A stretch of DNA of 64,000 nucleotides, taken from Opitutaceae bacterium (GTDB lineage: Bacteria; Verrucomicrobiota; Verrucomicrobiia; Opitutales; Opitutaceae). The stretch spans positions 434,001 to 498,000 of the forward strand of contig JAIXWF010000013.1 in the NCBI GenBank assembly GCA_027482185.1, given 5' to 3'. The notes under the pieces were generated by a model. It was given only the letters and a program-made list of their open reading frames with translations, was not told where the DNA came from and made no database searches. The first letter of the stretch is position 1. Every line of letters starts with the position of its first letter. The position numbers were made by a program, and so were the translations under genes. Positions 41,870-51,400 of the stretch are shown here, piece after piece.

Positions 41870-44419
41870 ATGCTCAAACGCAACCTCTGGAAACTCGTGC
41901 TCTGCCTCGCCATTCTGGCGTGGTCGGTCGCGCAGCTGATTCCGATCCAAGACGAGCCCTTCGTCGGCTACGTGCGCACGCACGCCTCGGCGAAACAGGC
42001 GGACTTCGCCAAACTCCTCGACGAAGCCGCGGCCCGCAAAAAGGACCTGAAGGCCCCGAGCGAATTCGTCGCCCTGAAACAGATCGGCAAGGAGCGGAAG
42101 CTCGATCTCTCGCAGTACTTCCCGCACATCCGTCTCGAGGACTCGCTGAAGAACGTCGAGAAGCGCAACGACATCCTCCTCGGCGAACTGCTCCGTCTTT
42201 CCAAGGGCCGGCTCCAGCTCGGCCTCGACCTCAAGGGCGGCGTCGCCTTCACCCTCGAGGCCGTCGAGACGCCGAACGAGAAACTCGGCGAAGCCGAGCA
42301 GAAGGAGAAACTCCAGAAGGCGATCGAGATCATCGGCGCCCGCGTCAACGGCCTCGGCGTCGCCGAACCCGTGATCCGCCCGGTCGGCACCAACCGCATC
42401 GAGATCCAGCTCCCCGGCGTCAGCACCAAGGACAATCCCGACGTCGTCGAGAACGTGAAGGCGCCCGCGCGCCTCGATTTCCGCATGGTCCACCCGACCG
42501 CGGTCCCCGGCCCCGGCGTCGAAACGCCCCCCGGCTACGAGATCAAGTTCCTCGAGCAGGAAGGCCGCCGCGGCGAGACCTTCTCCGAGGAAGTCTTCGT
42601 CAAACGCATCCCCGAGATGACCGGCGAGATGGTCGCGAATTCCTTCGCGCGCCCCGACATGTACGGCAAGCCCGAGGTCATCCTCGAGTTCACCAAGGAG
42701 GGCAAAGCCCGCTTCGCCGACGTCACCCGCGCCATCGCCGAGATCGGCCAGCGCGGCGGCCCGCTCGGCCGCCTCGCCATCGTGCTCGACGGCAAGCTCT
42801 ACTCCGCCCCGACCGTCCGCGAGGAGATCAACAGCGACTCCGCGCAGATCACCGGCAGCTTTTCCGACCGCGAGGCGATCAACCTCGCCAACGTCCTCAA
42901 CAACCCGCTCGACGTCGAACTCCGCATCATGGAGCAGTACGAAGTCGGGCCGACGCTCGCCGCCGACTCCATCGTCACGGCCAAGAACGCGTTCATCGTC
43001 AGCACCGCGCTCACCGTGCTCTTCATGGTGGTGTTCTACACCATCGGCGGTTTCGTCGCCGCGATCGGCATGGGCGTCAACGTCCTCATCACCCTCGGCG
43101 TGATGGCCAGCCTCGGCGCCACGCTGACGATGCCCGGCATCGCCGGCATCGTGCTGACGCTCGCGATGTCCGTCGACTCGAACATCCTGATCTTCGAGCG
43201 TATGCGCGAGGAATTGAAACTTGGCAAATCGCTCGGCAGCGCCCTCGAGTCCGGTTTCGACAAGGCCTGGTCCGCGATTCTCGACTCCAACGTCACCACG
43301 CTGCTCGTCGCCGCGATCATGATCGTGCTCGGCACCGGCCCCGTGAAAGGCTTCGGCGTCACCCTGACGATCGGTATCTTCACCACGATGTTCGCCGCGG
43401 TGGTCGTGAGCAAGCTGCTCCTCGAGTACCTCATCCACGGCGAGGTCATCAAATCGATGAAGATGTTCTCGGTCCTCCAGAACACCAACATCGACTTCCT
43501 CAAGTACACGAAGGCCGCCGTCATCGGCACCGTGGTCGTCCTCGTCGTCGGCATCGGCGCCGTGGTCTACAAGGGCAAGGAAATCTACGGCATCGACTTC
43601 GTCGGCGGCGACATGGTCACCCTCAACTTCGCCAAGAAGCTCGAGACTTCCCAGCTCAATGCCGCCGCGCAGAAGGCCGGGCTCAAGGATGTGAGCTTCT
43701 CCTACCAGCAGCCCCTCGGTTCCAATCTCGAGGTCCTCAAGGTCACGGCGCCGTTCGACCAGGGCGCGGCGAGCGTTGCCAAGCTCCAGCAGGCGCTGCC
43801 GGACGCCAAGTTCGAAGTCGTCGGCACGACGCGCATCGGCGCCTCGGTCGGCGAGGAAATCCAGTGGAACGCCGCCAAGTCCATCTTCTGGGCGCTCGTG
43901 CTGATCCTCATCTACGTGGCCTTCCGCTTCGAGATCGGCTACGGCGTCGGCGCCGTCGTCGCGACTTTGCACGACTTGATCCTGACGGTCGGGGTCTTCG
44001 TCCTCTTCGACCGGCAGTTCAACGCCTCGATGGTCGCGGCCATTCTGCTCATCGCCGGTTACTCGATCAACGACACCATCGTCGTGTTCGACCGCATCCG
44101 CGAAGAGCTGAAGCTCAACCCGACGGGCACGCTGCGCGACATCATCAACCGCGCGCTCAACCTCACGCTCTCCCGCACGATCATCACCGGCGGCACGACC
44201 TTCCTGACCGCCATCACTTTGATCGTCACCACGACGGGCGACGTGAACGACATCTCGTTCACCCTGCTCATCGGCGTGATCACGGGCACGTTTTCCTCGC
44301 TCTTCATCGCCACGCCGGTGTTCTTCTGGTGGCACAAGGGCGACCGCAAGCACGTCGAGGCGCACCACGACGTCGCCCCGACGTACGAGTGGCAGGGTTC
44401 CAGCAAGGCGTCGGAATAA
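41870..44419 (+). CDS. secDF: Fused protein translocase subunit SecDF
   Basis: An 849-residue fusion of SecD and SecF that uses the proton motive force to pull exported proteins through SecYEG. The N-terminal helix (LVLCLAILAWSVAQLIP) is followed by a large periplasmic P1 domain (residues 60-330, with LQLGLDLKGGVAF and the second half SGSFSDREAINLAN-like region) and six transmembrane helices carrying GIVLTLAMSVDSNILIFERMRE (proton-path Asp). The SecF part repeats the pattern (YSINDTIVVFDRIREE). Fusion is usual in several phyla including Verrucomicrobiota. No separate secD/secF genes are present in the window. A stem-loop follows the stop codon. Confidence 0.97.
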   Translation: MLKRNLWKLVLCLAILAWSVAQLIPIQDEPFVGYVRTHASAKQADFAKLLDEAAARKKDLKAPSEFVALKQIGKERKLDLSQYFPHIRLEDSLKNVEKRNDILLGELLRLSKGRLQLGLDLKGGVAFTLEAVETPNEKLGEAEQKEKLQKAIEIIGARVNGLGVAEPVIRPVGTNRIEIQLPGVSTKDNPDVVENVKAPARLDFRMVHPTAVPGPGVETPPGYEIKFLEQEGRRGETFSEEVFVKRIPEMTGEMVANSFARPDMYGKPEVILEFTKEGKARFADVTRAIAEIGQRGGPLGRLAIVLDGKLYSAPTVREEINSDSAQITGSFSDREAINLANVLNNPLDVELRIMEQYEVGPTLAADSIVTAKNAFIVSTALTVLFMVVFYTIGGFVAAIGMGVNVLITLGVMASLGATLTMPGIAGIVLTLAMSVDSNILIFERMREELKLGKSLGSALESGFDKAWSAILDSNVTTLLVAAIMIVLGTGPVKGFGVTLTIGIFTTMFAAVVVSKLLLEYLIHGEVIKSMKMFSVLQNTNIDFLKYTKAAVIGTVVVLVVGIGAVVYKGKEIYGIDFVGGDMVTLNFAKKLETSQLNAAAQKAGLKDVSFSYQQPLGSNLEVLKVTAPFDQGAASVAKLQQALPDAKFEVVGTTRIGASVGEEIQWNAAKSIFWALVLILIYVAFRFEIGYGVGAVVATLHDLILTVGVFVLFDRQFNASMVAAILLIAGYSINDTIVVFDRIREELKLNPTGTLRDIINRALNLTLSRTIITGGTTFLTAITLIVTTTGDVNDISFTLLIGVITGTFSSLFIATPVFFWWHKGDRKHVEAHHDVAPTYEWQGSSKASE

Positions 44420-44427
44420 CCGGTTCG

Positions 44428-44449
44428 GGCGGCTTGTTCCCAAGCCGCC
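44428..44449 (+). terminator. Hairpin between secDF and recJ
   Basis: GGCGGCTTG (44428-44436) pairs perfectly with CAAGCCGCC (44441-44449) around a TTCC loop, 8 bp after the secDF stop. There is no T-run, so it may reduce rather than end transcription into recJ. Confidence 0.5.
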
Positions 44450-44520
44450 GCCCTGCCGGCTGCAATTGATCCGGCCGGGGCGGCGCGCGGGGACGGGTCC
44501 GTCCGATCCCTCTCCAAGCC

Positions 44521-46245
44521 ATGCGCTGGACCCACACGCCGCTTCCCGACGGGGAAGTCGAGGCGCTGAGCAAGCGCGCCGGCATCAGCCGCGTGCTGGC
44601 CGAACTGCTCCTGCGCGCCGGCCTCGGCGAAGGGGAGGCGGCCAACGCCTTCCTCCAGCCCGCGCTCGCCGGCCTCCAGGATCCGTTCTTGCTCCGCAAT
44701 CTCGAGGCCGCCGCCGACCGGCTGCGCCGCGCCATCGCGCAGCGCGAATCCGTCGTCGTGCTGGGCGACTACGACGTCGACGGCGTCAGCAGCACCGCCC
44801 TGCTCGTGATGGTGCTGCGCCGCTTCGGCCTCAACCCGCGCTTCGTCGTGCCGCGGCGCAGCGAGGACGGCTACGGTCTTTCCCGCAGCGCCATCGACCG
44901 CGCCCTCGAGGCGGGCAAACCCGATCTGTTCATCGTGCTCGATTGCGGGACCAATTCGCACACCGAGACCGCGTTTCTCCGGGCCCAGGGCATCGACGTG
45001 ATCGTCATCGACCACCATCGATCCAAGGAACCCGCCCTCGACCACGGCCTGCTGATCAACCCGCACGTGCACGCGTGCGAGCGGAACAGCGACAGCGCGT
45101 GGCGTAATCTCTGCACCGTCGGACTCGTTTTCAAATTGTGCCACGGCTTGCTCAAGCAGCTGCGCGCGGAAAACCACCCCGTCGCCTTCCGCATCAAGCT
45201 GCGCGACCACCTTGATCTCGTGGCCCTCGGCACCGTCGCCGATCTCGTGCCGCTGATCGGCGAGAACCGGATCCTCGCGCGGCACGGGCTGCGCATCTTG
45301 CAGGAAACGCAGCGCCCCGGTTTGCGCGCGCTGATGAACGTCGCCGGCGTGAAGCCGGCCCAGGGCATCACGCCGACCGACATCTCGTTCCGCCTCGGGC
45401 CGCGCATCAACGCCAGCGGCCGGCTCGCCGACGCGGCTTTGTCCGTCGATTTGTTGCTCAGCGACGACGCCGCGTTCTGCGAGGAGACCGCGCAGCAACT
45501 CGACGCCTTCAACCGCGAGCGCCAGGAGATCGAGCGCGCGATCACCGATGAGGCCGAGCGCCTGATTGAAACGCAGTACCTCCGCGACGCGGGCGTCGTG
45601 CTCTTCGCGGAGAATTGGCACCCCGGCGTCGTCGGCATCGTCGCCGGCCGCGTGACCCGGAAGTACAACCGCCCCTGCGTCGTCCTCGGCAACGAAGGCG
45701 ATCAGGCCAAGGGCTCGGGCCGCAGTGTCGACGGCGTCAACTTGGTCGAGGTGCTCGCCACCTGCTGCGAGCACCTGACGAGCTGGGGCGGCCACCCGAT
45801 GGCCGTCGGCGTGGCGTTGCCCAAGGTGCATCTCGAGACGTTCCGCGGCCGCTTCGACGCCGCGGTGCGGGCGCATGCGGGCGGCGACATCGCGGAGGCG
45901 CGGCTCGAGTTGGCCGCGTGGCTCGCGCCCGAACAGATCAACGAGCGCCTGCTCGACGAATTGGAAACGCTGCATCCGTTCGGCCAAGGCAATCCGGAGC
46001 CGGTCTTCGGCGTGCGCGGCGTGGTGCTGCGGCATGCGCCCGAGGTCTTCAAAGAACAGCATTTCCGTTTTCATTTCGAGGACGGCCGCGGCCGCCGCCT
46101 GCACGGCGTGGCTTGGAAAATGGCGAACCGCCTGCCGCCGCTGCACCGGCCCGTCGATTTCGCGGTGGAGCTGAAGTGGAACCATTTCAACGGCCGCAAG
46201 CTGCTCCAGGTCGGGTTGATCGACTGGCGAGAGCCGGCGGCGTGA
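44521..46245 (+). CDS. recJ: Single-stranded-DNA-specific exonuclease RecJ
   Basis: A 574-residue 5'-3' ssDNA exonuclease used in recombination and mismatch repair. DHH-family metal motifs appear in order: VLGDYDVDGVSSTALL (motif I, about residues 80-95), LDCGTNSHTE, and VIDHHRSK (motif III, about residues 160-168). The C-terminal DHHA1 block contains SGRSVDGVNLVEV and SWGGHPMAVGVAL, followed by the OB-like nucleic-acid-binding domain (LHPFGQGNPEPVF). Length is typical. It follows secDF by 101 bp with an intervening hairpin, so cotranscription is possible. ATG 44521 (MRWTHTPLPDGE) matches the family start. The leader is CCCTCTCCAAGCC, without Shine-Dalgarno sequence. Confidence 0.96.
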   Translation: MRWTHTPLPDGEVEALSKRAGISRVLAELLLRAGLGEGEAANAFLQPALAGLQDPFLLRNLEAAADRLRRAIAQRESVVVLGDYDVDGVSSTALLVMVLRRFGLNPRFVVPRRSEDGYGLSRSAIDRALEAGKPDLFIVLDCGTNSHTETAFLRAQGIDVIVIDHHRSKEPALDHGLLINPHVHACERNSDSAWRNLCTVGLVFKLCHGLLKQLRAENHPVAFRIKLRDHLDLVALGTVADLVPLIGENRILARHGLRILQETQRPGLRALMNVAGVKPAQGITPTDISFRLGPRINASGRLADAALSVDLLLSDDAAFCEETAQQLDAFNRERQEIERAITDEAERLIETQYLRDAGVVLFAENWHPGVVGIVAGRVTRKYNRPCVVLGNEGDQAKGSGRSVDGVNLVEVLATCCEHLTSWGGHPMAVGVALPKVHLETFRGRFDAAVRAHAGGDIAEARLELAAWLAPEQINERLLDELETLHPFGQGNPEPVFGVRGVVLRHAPEVFKEQHFRFHFEDGRGRRLHGVAWKMANRLPPLHRPVDFAVELKWNHFNGRKLLQVGLIDWREPAA

Positions 46246-46291
46246 GGAGGGGAGTGCGGCGCAGCGCGCCGGGATTCGGAAGGCGGTAAGC

Positions 46292-46491
46292 TTTAAGGAG
46301 CCTCTGAAAACGCGCGCCTGAGTTTCCTGCCCCGGTCCTGGAAGACAGATTGCCGCCAAGAGGCGCAAAGAGCGCAAAAATCAGCCGCCTCGGCCGCAGC
46401 TTTTGCGGATTTTGAGTGTCTTTGCGGCAATCCCAAGGGCCGAACTTCGGAGACCGCCAAAGCACCCGAAGGTTTTTCAGAGGCTCCTTAA
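46292..46491. mobile_element. 200-bp inverted-repeat element (MITE-like or large stem-loop)
   Basis: An 18-bp perfect terminal inverted repeat (46292-46309 with 46474-46491; one arm contains TAAGGAGCCTCTGAAAA) bounds a 200-bp element without any coding capacity. Inside, a second imperfect inverted repeat starts GATTGCCGC on the left (about 46348) and ends GCGGCAATC on the right (about 46435). The word TAAGC is present at both outer ends (46286-46290 and 46489-46493), possibly a target-site duplication, though it overlaps the right arm. The GCGCAAAGAGCGCAAAA-like core is a word I have seen in intergenic DNA of several phyla. Confidence 0.6.
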
Positions 46492-46545
46492 GCGATAAGC
46501 TGGAAGCTGATTGCTGACGGCTGATCGCTGATAGCCGAAAGCTCC
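46490..46545 (+). repeat. Heptanucleotide-period repeat, GCTGA family
   Basis: Eight 7-bp units in strict phase, for example AAGCTGA, TTGCTGA, directly abutting the inverted-repeat element and ending 80 bp before the FkbM gene. The remaining gap sequence (46546-46625) is GC-rich and shows no gene. Confidence 0.75.
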
Positions 46546-46625
46546 GCATCCCGGCCGGGCCCGGGGGCGCGGCGCGGGAGAATTGGGTTTGAAGCGGGCG
46601 CGCGGGCCCGGATGCTTCTCGCCGC

Positions 46626-47444
46626 ATGCGGACCTACGCGCTCCGATTTCCCCGGGACCTCTGGCGGATCTGGCAAAACCGGGAAAGCCCGCCGGGCCGG
46701 CTCGCGTTGCTGCGTTGCTGGTACGCCATTCGGCTGGCGCGCGCCCCGTCTCCGCCGGCCGTCCGCCTCGGGCCGCTGCGGCTGTTTGCCGGGAGCCACA
46801 ACGACCTCGCGTTCGGCTTCATGGAGATGTTCGTGAAAGAGGAATACGGCGTGGCGTTGCCGACGGCGACGCCGTCGATCATCGATTGCGGCGCGAACAT
46901 CGGGCTCGCGATGCTCTACTTCAAAGCGCGCTACCCCGGGGCCAAGGTGCTGTGCTTCGAACCGAATCCCGCCGGGGCCGACTTGGTGGAACGGCATGTG
47001 CGGGAAAACGGCCTGCGCGACGTCACGGTGCAGCGCGCGGCGTGCGGGGCGGCCCCGGGCGAGGCGAGTTTCTTCGTCAATGCCACGGATTCGATTTTGA
47101 GCAGTTTCGATCGCGAACGCGCGAAGGCGGACCGCGAGATCAAGGTGCCGGTCGTGCGGCTTTCCGATTTTATCAACGCGCCGGTCGATCTGCTGAAGAT
47201 CGATGTCGAGGGCGCGGAGTGGGCGGTCTTCGAGGATTTGATCGCGGCGGGAAAACTCCCGTTGGTCCGCTCGATGATCGTCGAGTACCACCACCAGATC
47301 GGCGGGCGGCCGGCGGAGCTGAGCCGTTTCCTCGCGCAGCTCGAGCAGGCGGGATTCCGCTACGAACTCACGGCGGAAGTTTCGAAACGCCTTCGTTTCA
47401 AGGGCGCGTTCCAGGACGTGATGATCTACGCGTCGCGCAAGTAG
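46626..47444 (+). CDS. FkbM-family SAM-dependent methyltransferase
   Basis: A 272-residue Rossmann methyltransferase. The SAM-binding motif is IIDCGANIGLAMLYFKARYP (about residues 86-105), then the acidic loop CFEPNPAG, and the FkbM signature LLKIDVEGAEWAVFEDL (about residues 187-203). An N-terminal basic segment (RFPRDLWRIWQNRES) resembles those of methyltransferases acting on lipopolysaccharide or exopolysaccharide sugars, for which the FkbM family is also known. The acceptor cannot be deduced; a GT4 glycosyltransferase at the other end of the window is not linked. It converges with the response regulator at 47475. Confidence 0.88.
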   Translation: MRTYALRFPRDLWRIWQNRESPPGRLALLRCWYAIRLARAPSPPAVRLGPLRLFAGSHNDLAFGFMEMFVKEEYGVALPTATPSIIDCGANIGLAMLYFKARYPGAKVLCFEPNPAGADLVERHVRENGLRDVTVQRAACGAAPGEASFFVNATDSILSSFDRERAKADREIKVPVVRLSDFINAPVDLLKIDVEGAEWAVFEDLIAAGKLPLVRSMIVEYHHQIGGRPAELSRFLAQLEQAGFRYELTAEVSKRLRFKGAFQDVMIYASRK

Positions 47445-47474
47445 GTGCCGGTCGCGGCGGCGGCGGCGGGGACG

Positions 47475-48416
47475 TCAGATGCCGTTCACCCCGAGGATTT
47501 CCATCGCGCGCAAGGCGGCGGCGAGGCGCGTCTCGAGACCGAGCTTGGGCAGGAGATTGTAGACGTGTTTTTTGACGGTGTTCGGCGCGAGATCGAGGAT
47601 CGTGCCGATCTCGGCGTTGCTCTTGCCGTGCGCGATCCAGAAGAGGATTTCGGCTTCGCGCGGCGTGAGCCCGAGGGGTTCGAGCATGGCCGGGGTCGCG
47701 GTGGGCGGCGCCTCCTCGAGGAGCCAGAGCACGGCGTCGCTGTCCGGCCGGAGGGAGTGCGCCGCGCGGAGGCCCGGCACGGCCTGCCCTTTCAGCAACT
47801 CGTCGGGCAACCGGTCCGGCGGCCGGTCCGGGAAGTGGCGATCCAGCAGCCGCGCGGCGCGATCGCTGCAGAACCGGACCGCGCCGGCGGGCGACGCGAC
47901 GACCACCGCGCGGTCGAGCGCGCGCTGCATGGCGCGCTCCGTCGCGATGCGGCGCTGCATCTCGAGTTCGAGCACGTCGTTCTGCCGCTGCAGTTCGGCG
48001 GCGTGGGCCGCGAGTTCCCGTTGCAGCTGGCGGATGCGCAGGTGCGCGGCGGCGCGCGCCATGACTTCCTCGGCCTGGAACGGTTTCGTCACGTAGTCGA
48101 CCCCGCCCGCGGAGAAACCGGCGACCTTGTCGGCCATTTCCCCGAGCGCGGTGATGAAGAGCACGGGGATGGCCGCGGCGGCCGGGTCGGCCTTGAGCCT
48201 GCGGCAAACATCGAGTCCGCCGAGCCCGGGCATGTTGACGTCGAGCAAGATCAGATCCGGCTGCACCGCGGGGAGCCGGGCGAGCGCGGCCTCGCCGCTT
48301 TGCGCGATGAAAATCTTCGCGCCGGCGGAAACGAGGAACTCGCCGAGCGCCCCGAGGTTGGCGGGCACGTCGTCGACGAGCAGAATGCGGGCATCCTGGA
48401 GCGGGGAGTCAGGCAT
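47475..48416 (-). CDS. Response regulator, REC plus LuxR-type HTH (second copy)
   Basis: A 313-residue DNA-binding response regulator paralogous to that at 13439. Receiver: D15/D16 (LLVDDVP), phosphoacceptor D59 (LILLDVNMPG), K in YVTKPF. A coiled linker follows (LQRELAAHAAELQRQNDVLE), a PAS-like fragment (ALDRAVVVASPAGAVRFC) and a LuxR HTH (LTPREAEILFWIAHGKSNAE, then TVKKHVYNLLPKL). Its start codon overlaps the 3' end of the hybrid kinase gene by 8 bp, so the pair is cotranscribed and translationally coupled. Targets are unknown; the divergent genes at 52240 and 55319 are plausible. Confidence 0.9.
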   Translation of the reverse strand: MPDSPLQDARILLVDDVPANLGALGEFLVSAGAKIFIAQSGEAALARLPAVQPDLILLDVNMPGLGGLDVCRRLKADPAAAAIPVLFITALGEMADKVAGFSAGGVDYVTKPFQAEEVMARAAAHLRIRQLQRELAAHAAELQRQNDVLELEMQRRIATERAMQRALDRAVVVASPAGAVRFCSDRAARLLDRHFPDRPPDRLPDELLKGQAVPGLRAAHSLRPDSDAVLWLLEEAPPTATPAMLEPLGLTPREAEILFWIAHGKSNAEIGTILDLAPNTVKKHVYNLLPKLGLETRLAAALRAMEILGVNGI

Positions 48417-51400
48417 GGGGCGAAGGTTCCGGCGGGCCCGCGGCGCGCAGCAGGGCGACGACCGCTTCGAGTTCGTAGGTGGCTGTGAGTTCCTCGAGCC
48501 GCCCGATCCACGCCGCCGGCGCGGGGTACTCGGCCCGGCACCGCGCGAGGGCGGCGCGCAGGGCCCCGATGTCCCCGTTCTCCGCGTGGACGAGCAGTTC
48601 CCGCGCCGCGGCCGGCGGCGGCGCGGCGCCTTCCCCGCGCAGGGCGGCGGCGGGGCGGTTGGTCTGCCAGGTGAGGTTCAAGACCCGCCCGAGCACCGAC
48701 CAGAGTTGGGATTCGGCGAACGGTTTCGCGACGAAGTCGTCGCAGCCCGCGGCCGTCGCTTCGTGCCGGTCCGACGGAAACACGTGCGCGGAGACGGCGA
48801 CGATCTTCACGGCCGCCCCGGCGCGGGCGCGCAGTTCGCGCGCGACGGCGTAACCGTCGGGGCCCTGGCCGAGCCGCAGGTCGAGCAGCACGAGATCCGA
48901 GGCGCGCGCGGCGAAGGCGTCGCGGGCCTGCGCCGCGTCCGCCGCCGTCGCCACTTCGAAACCCACCTGGCGCAGCAGCTCGGCGAGGGCGGTGCGGCCG
49001 GCTTCGTCGTCGTCGACCACCAGCGCGTGCAGCCGGCGGCCGGCGTAGCCGACGACCGTGCCGACGGTGTGGTCCGGTCCGCCTCCGGCCGGCGCGAGCG
49101 GCAGCGTGAGATCGAACCAGAAATGGCTGCCGCGGCCGGGTTCGCTGCCGACGCACAGTTCGCTGCCGAGCAGGGCGACCAGCCGCTGGCTCAACGCGAG
49201 GCCGAGGCCCGTGCCCTGTTGCGAACCGTCGCCGGCCGCGCCGAAGGGCTGGAAGATGAGCGGCAGACGGTCCGCCGCGATGCCGGGGCCGGTGTCATGG
49301 ACGGAAAACCTGACGGCGCTGGTGCCGAACGGCATCCGCGAGCCGAACGGCGGCCGGCTGGCGCCGCCGGCAGGGGCGGGACCGACGGTGAAGACAACGC
49401 CGCCGCGGACCGTGTACTGCACGGCGTTGCCGAGCAAATTGAGCAGCACCTGGCGCAGCTTCTGTTCGTCGGTGCGCACCGCGGCGGGCAGGGCCGGATC
49501 GATTTCCACGTTGAAGCCGAGGCCCTTGGTCTCGGCGCGCACGCGCGTGAGTTCGGCCACGCTGCGGATGACGCCGCGCAGGTCGCAATCGCGTTCGTCC
49601 AGGGAGAGCCGGCCCGATTCGACCTTGGCCAGGTCGAGCACCTCGTTGATGAGCGCGAGCAGATGTTCGCCGCTGCGGGTGATCACGGCGGCGCGGGCGC
49701 GTTGCGCCTCCGGCAGGCTCGATTCGCGGCGCAGCAACTGGGCGTAGCCGAGAATGCCGTTGAGGGGCGTTCGCAGCTCGTGGCTCATCGTCGCGAGGAA
49801 GGTGCTCTTGGCGCGGTTGGCGGCGTCGGCGGCATCCCGCGCGGCCCGCAACTCGGCCGTTTGTTCGGCGATGGCGGCGAGAAGTTGTTCGTTGCGCCGC
49901 CGCAGGGCCCGGCCGCGCCAGCGCACGAAACCCGCGAGCGCGAGGCCGGTCGCGGCCACCGCCGCGCCACGCGCCCACCACGTCGACCACCACGGCGGCG
50001 GGATCACGAAAGCGAGAGTGGCTTCCGGTCCCCAGACGCCGCTGCCGTCGCGGGCCCGCACCGCGAACGTGAACCGCCCGGGCGGCAGGTTGGTGTAGAC
50101 GCGGGTGCGGGTCGCGCCGGGCTCGCTCCAGTCGGCGTCGAAGCCGCGCAGCTGCGTTTGCCAACTCGGCGCGTGCAGCGTCGGCAGGGCGGCAAACTCG
50201 AACGTCAGGTCCTGCCGGCCGGCCGGGAGGCGTCCGTCCGCGGGCCACGTTCCGCCGCGGGCCGAGACGCCGCGGAGCAGGGCGACGGCCGCCGGCGGGG
50301 TCGTCGACTTGGCGGTGTCGAACCGTTCGAACGCTTCCTGGGCGGCCAGCCACCGGATGGTTCCCTCCCGCCGGGTCGATGGGGCGTCGGGCCAGACTCC
50401 TTCCATGGCCGCCGTCCAGTCGGGATCGATCTCGGGCGCAGCGGCCGGCAGCGGGACGGGGCGGCCGAGCTTGCGGTCGAAGCCCCAGCGCTCCGTGCCG
50501 ATCCCGAAACGCGGTTCTCCGTCGTGCAACGCCACGGTCACCGGTCCGAGCGGCGAGGGCAGGGGGGCGCCGGCGGTGAACGGCGTGACCCGCACGACCG
50601 GTCGCGGCGCGCCGGGGGCCGGCGCCGGGCCGAACTCCACGCGCCAGAGGCCGCGGAGGTTGGACGCCAGCCAGAGGTCCCCGTGCCGATCCTCGGCGAC
50701 GCCGTGAAAGTTTCCCGCCAGCCCGGCGTAGGGTCGTTCGGCCGCCCAGCGGTCGCCTTGGCGGCTGAACCGCGACAAACCGGCCCCGCTGCCCGAGGCG
50801 CCCCACACGACGCCGGGTTCGGCGGTCGAAACGGCCAACTTCAGCACGGTCGGCGGGCCGAGCACCGGCACGGGATCCGTCCGGCCGGACGCGACCGCGA
50901 CGACCCGGTCGTTTTCCGCCAGGAGCAATCCGAACGGCGTGGACGCCAGCGAAAAGACCGGCTGCGCGCCGATGCCCGGCAGCGGTTCGAAGCGGGCGTT
51001 GGCCAACGTCGCGGTGTCGCGGCGGATGAGCCGGAAGGCGCCCGCGGTGGTCGCGAGGTGGAGATCGTTTTCGTGGCGGGCGACGTCGTTGACCGAGGCG
51101 CCGGCGAGGCCGTGCGCCGTCCCGAAGGAGGAACGCGGGGTGTCGAGCCAGATGCGGACCGCGCCGCGGTTGGTGCCGGCCCACAGCGTGCCGACGCGGT
51201 CGATTGCGCCGAGGCGCACGAGGGGATTCGGCAAACCTTCCGCGGGTCCGATGCGGCGCACGAAGCGGCCGCGGGCGTCGAGTTGGATCAGGCCGTGCCG
51301 GGTCGTGCCGAGCAGCAGGTCGCCGGACGCGAGGCGCAGGGCGGAAAGGAGCGCGTTGTTGTCGCGGAGCAGCGCATCGGCGTCGGTCGGAAGCGGCGTC

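Noticed and set aside
46187-46627. 146-codon minus-strand ORF across the 200-bp inverted-repeat element
   Set aside because: It is generated by the palindromic element and the 7-bp array; its composition does not resemble neighbouring proteins.
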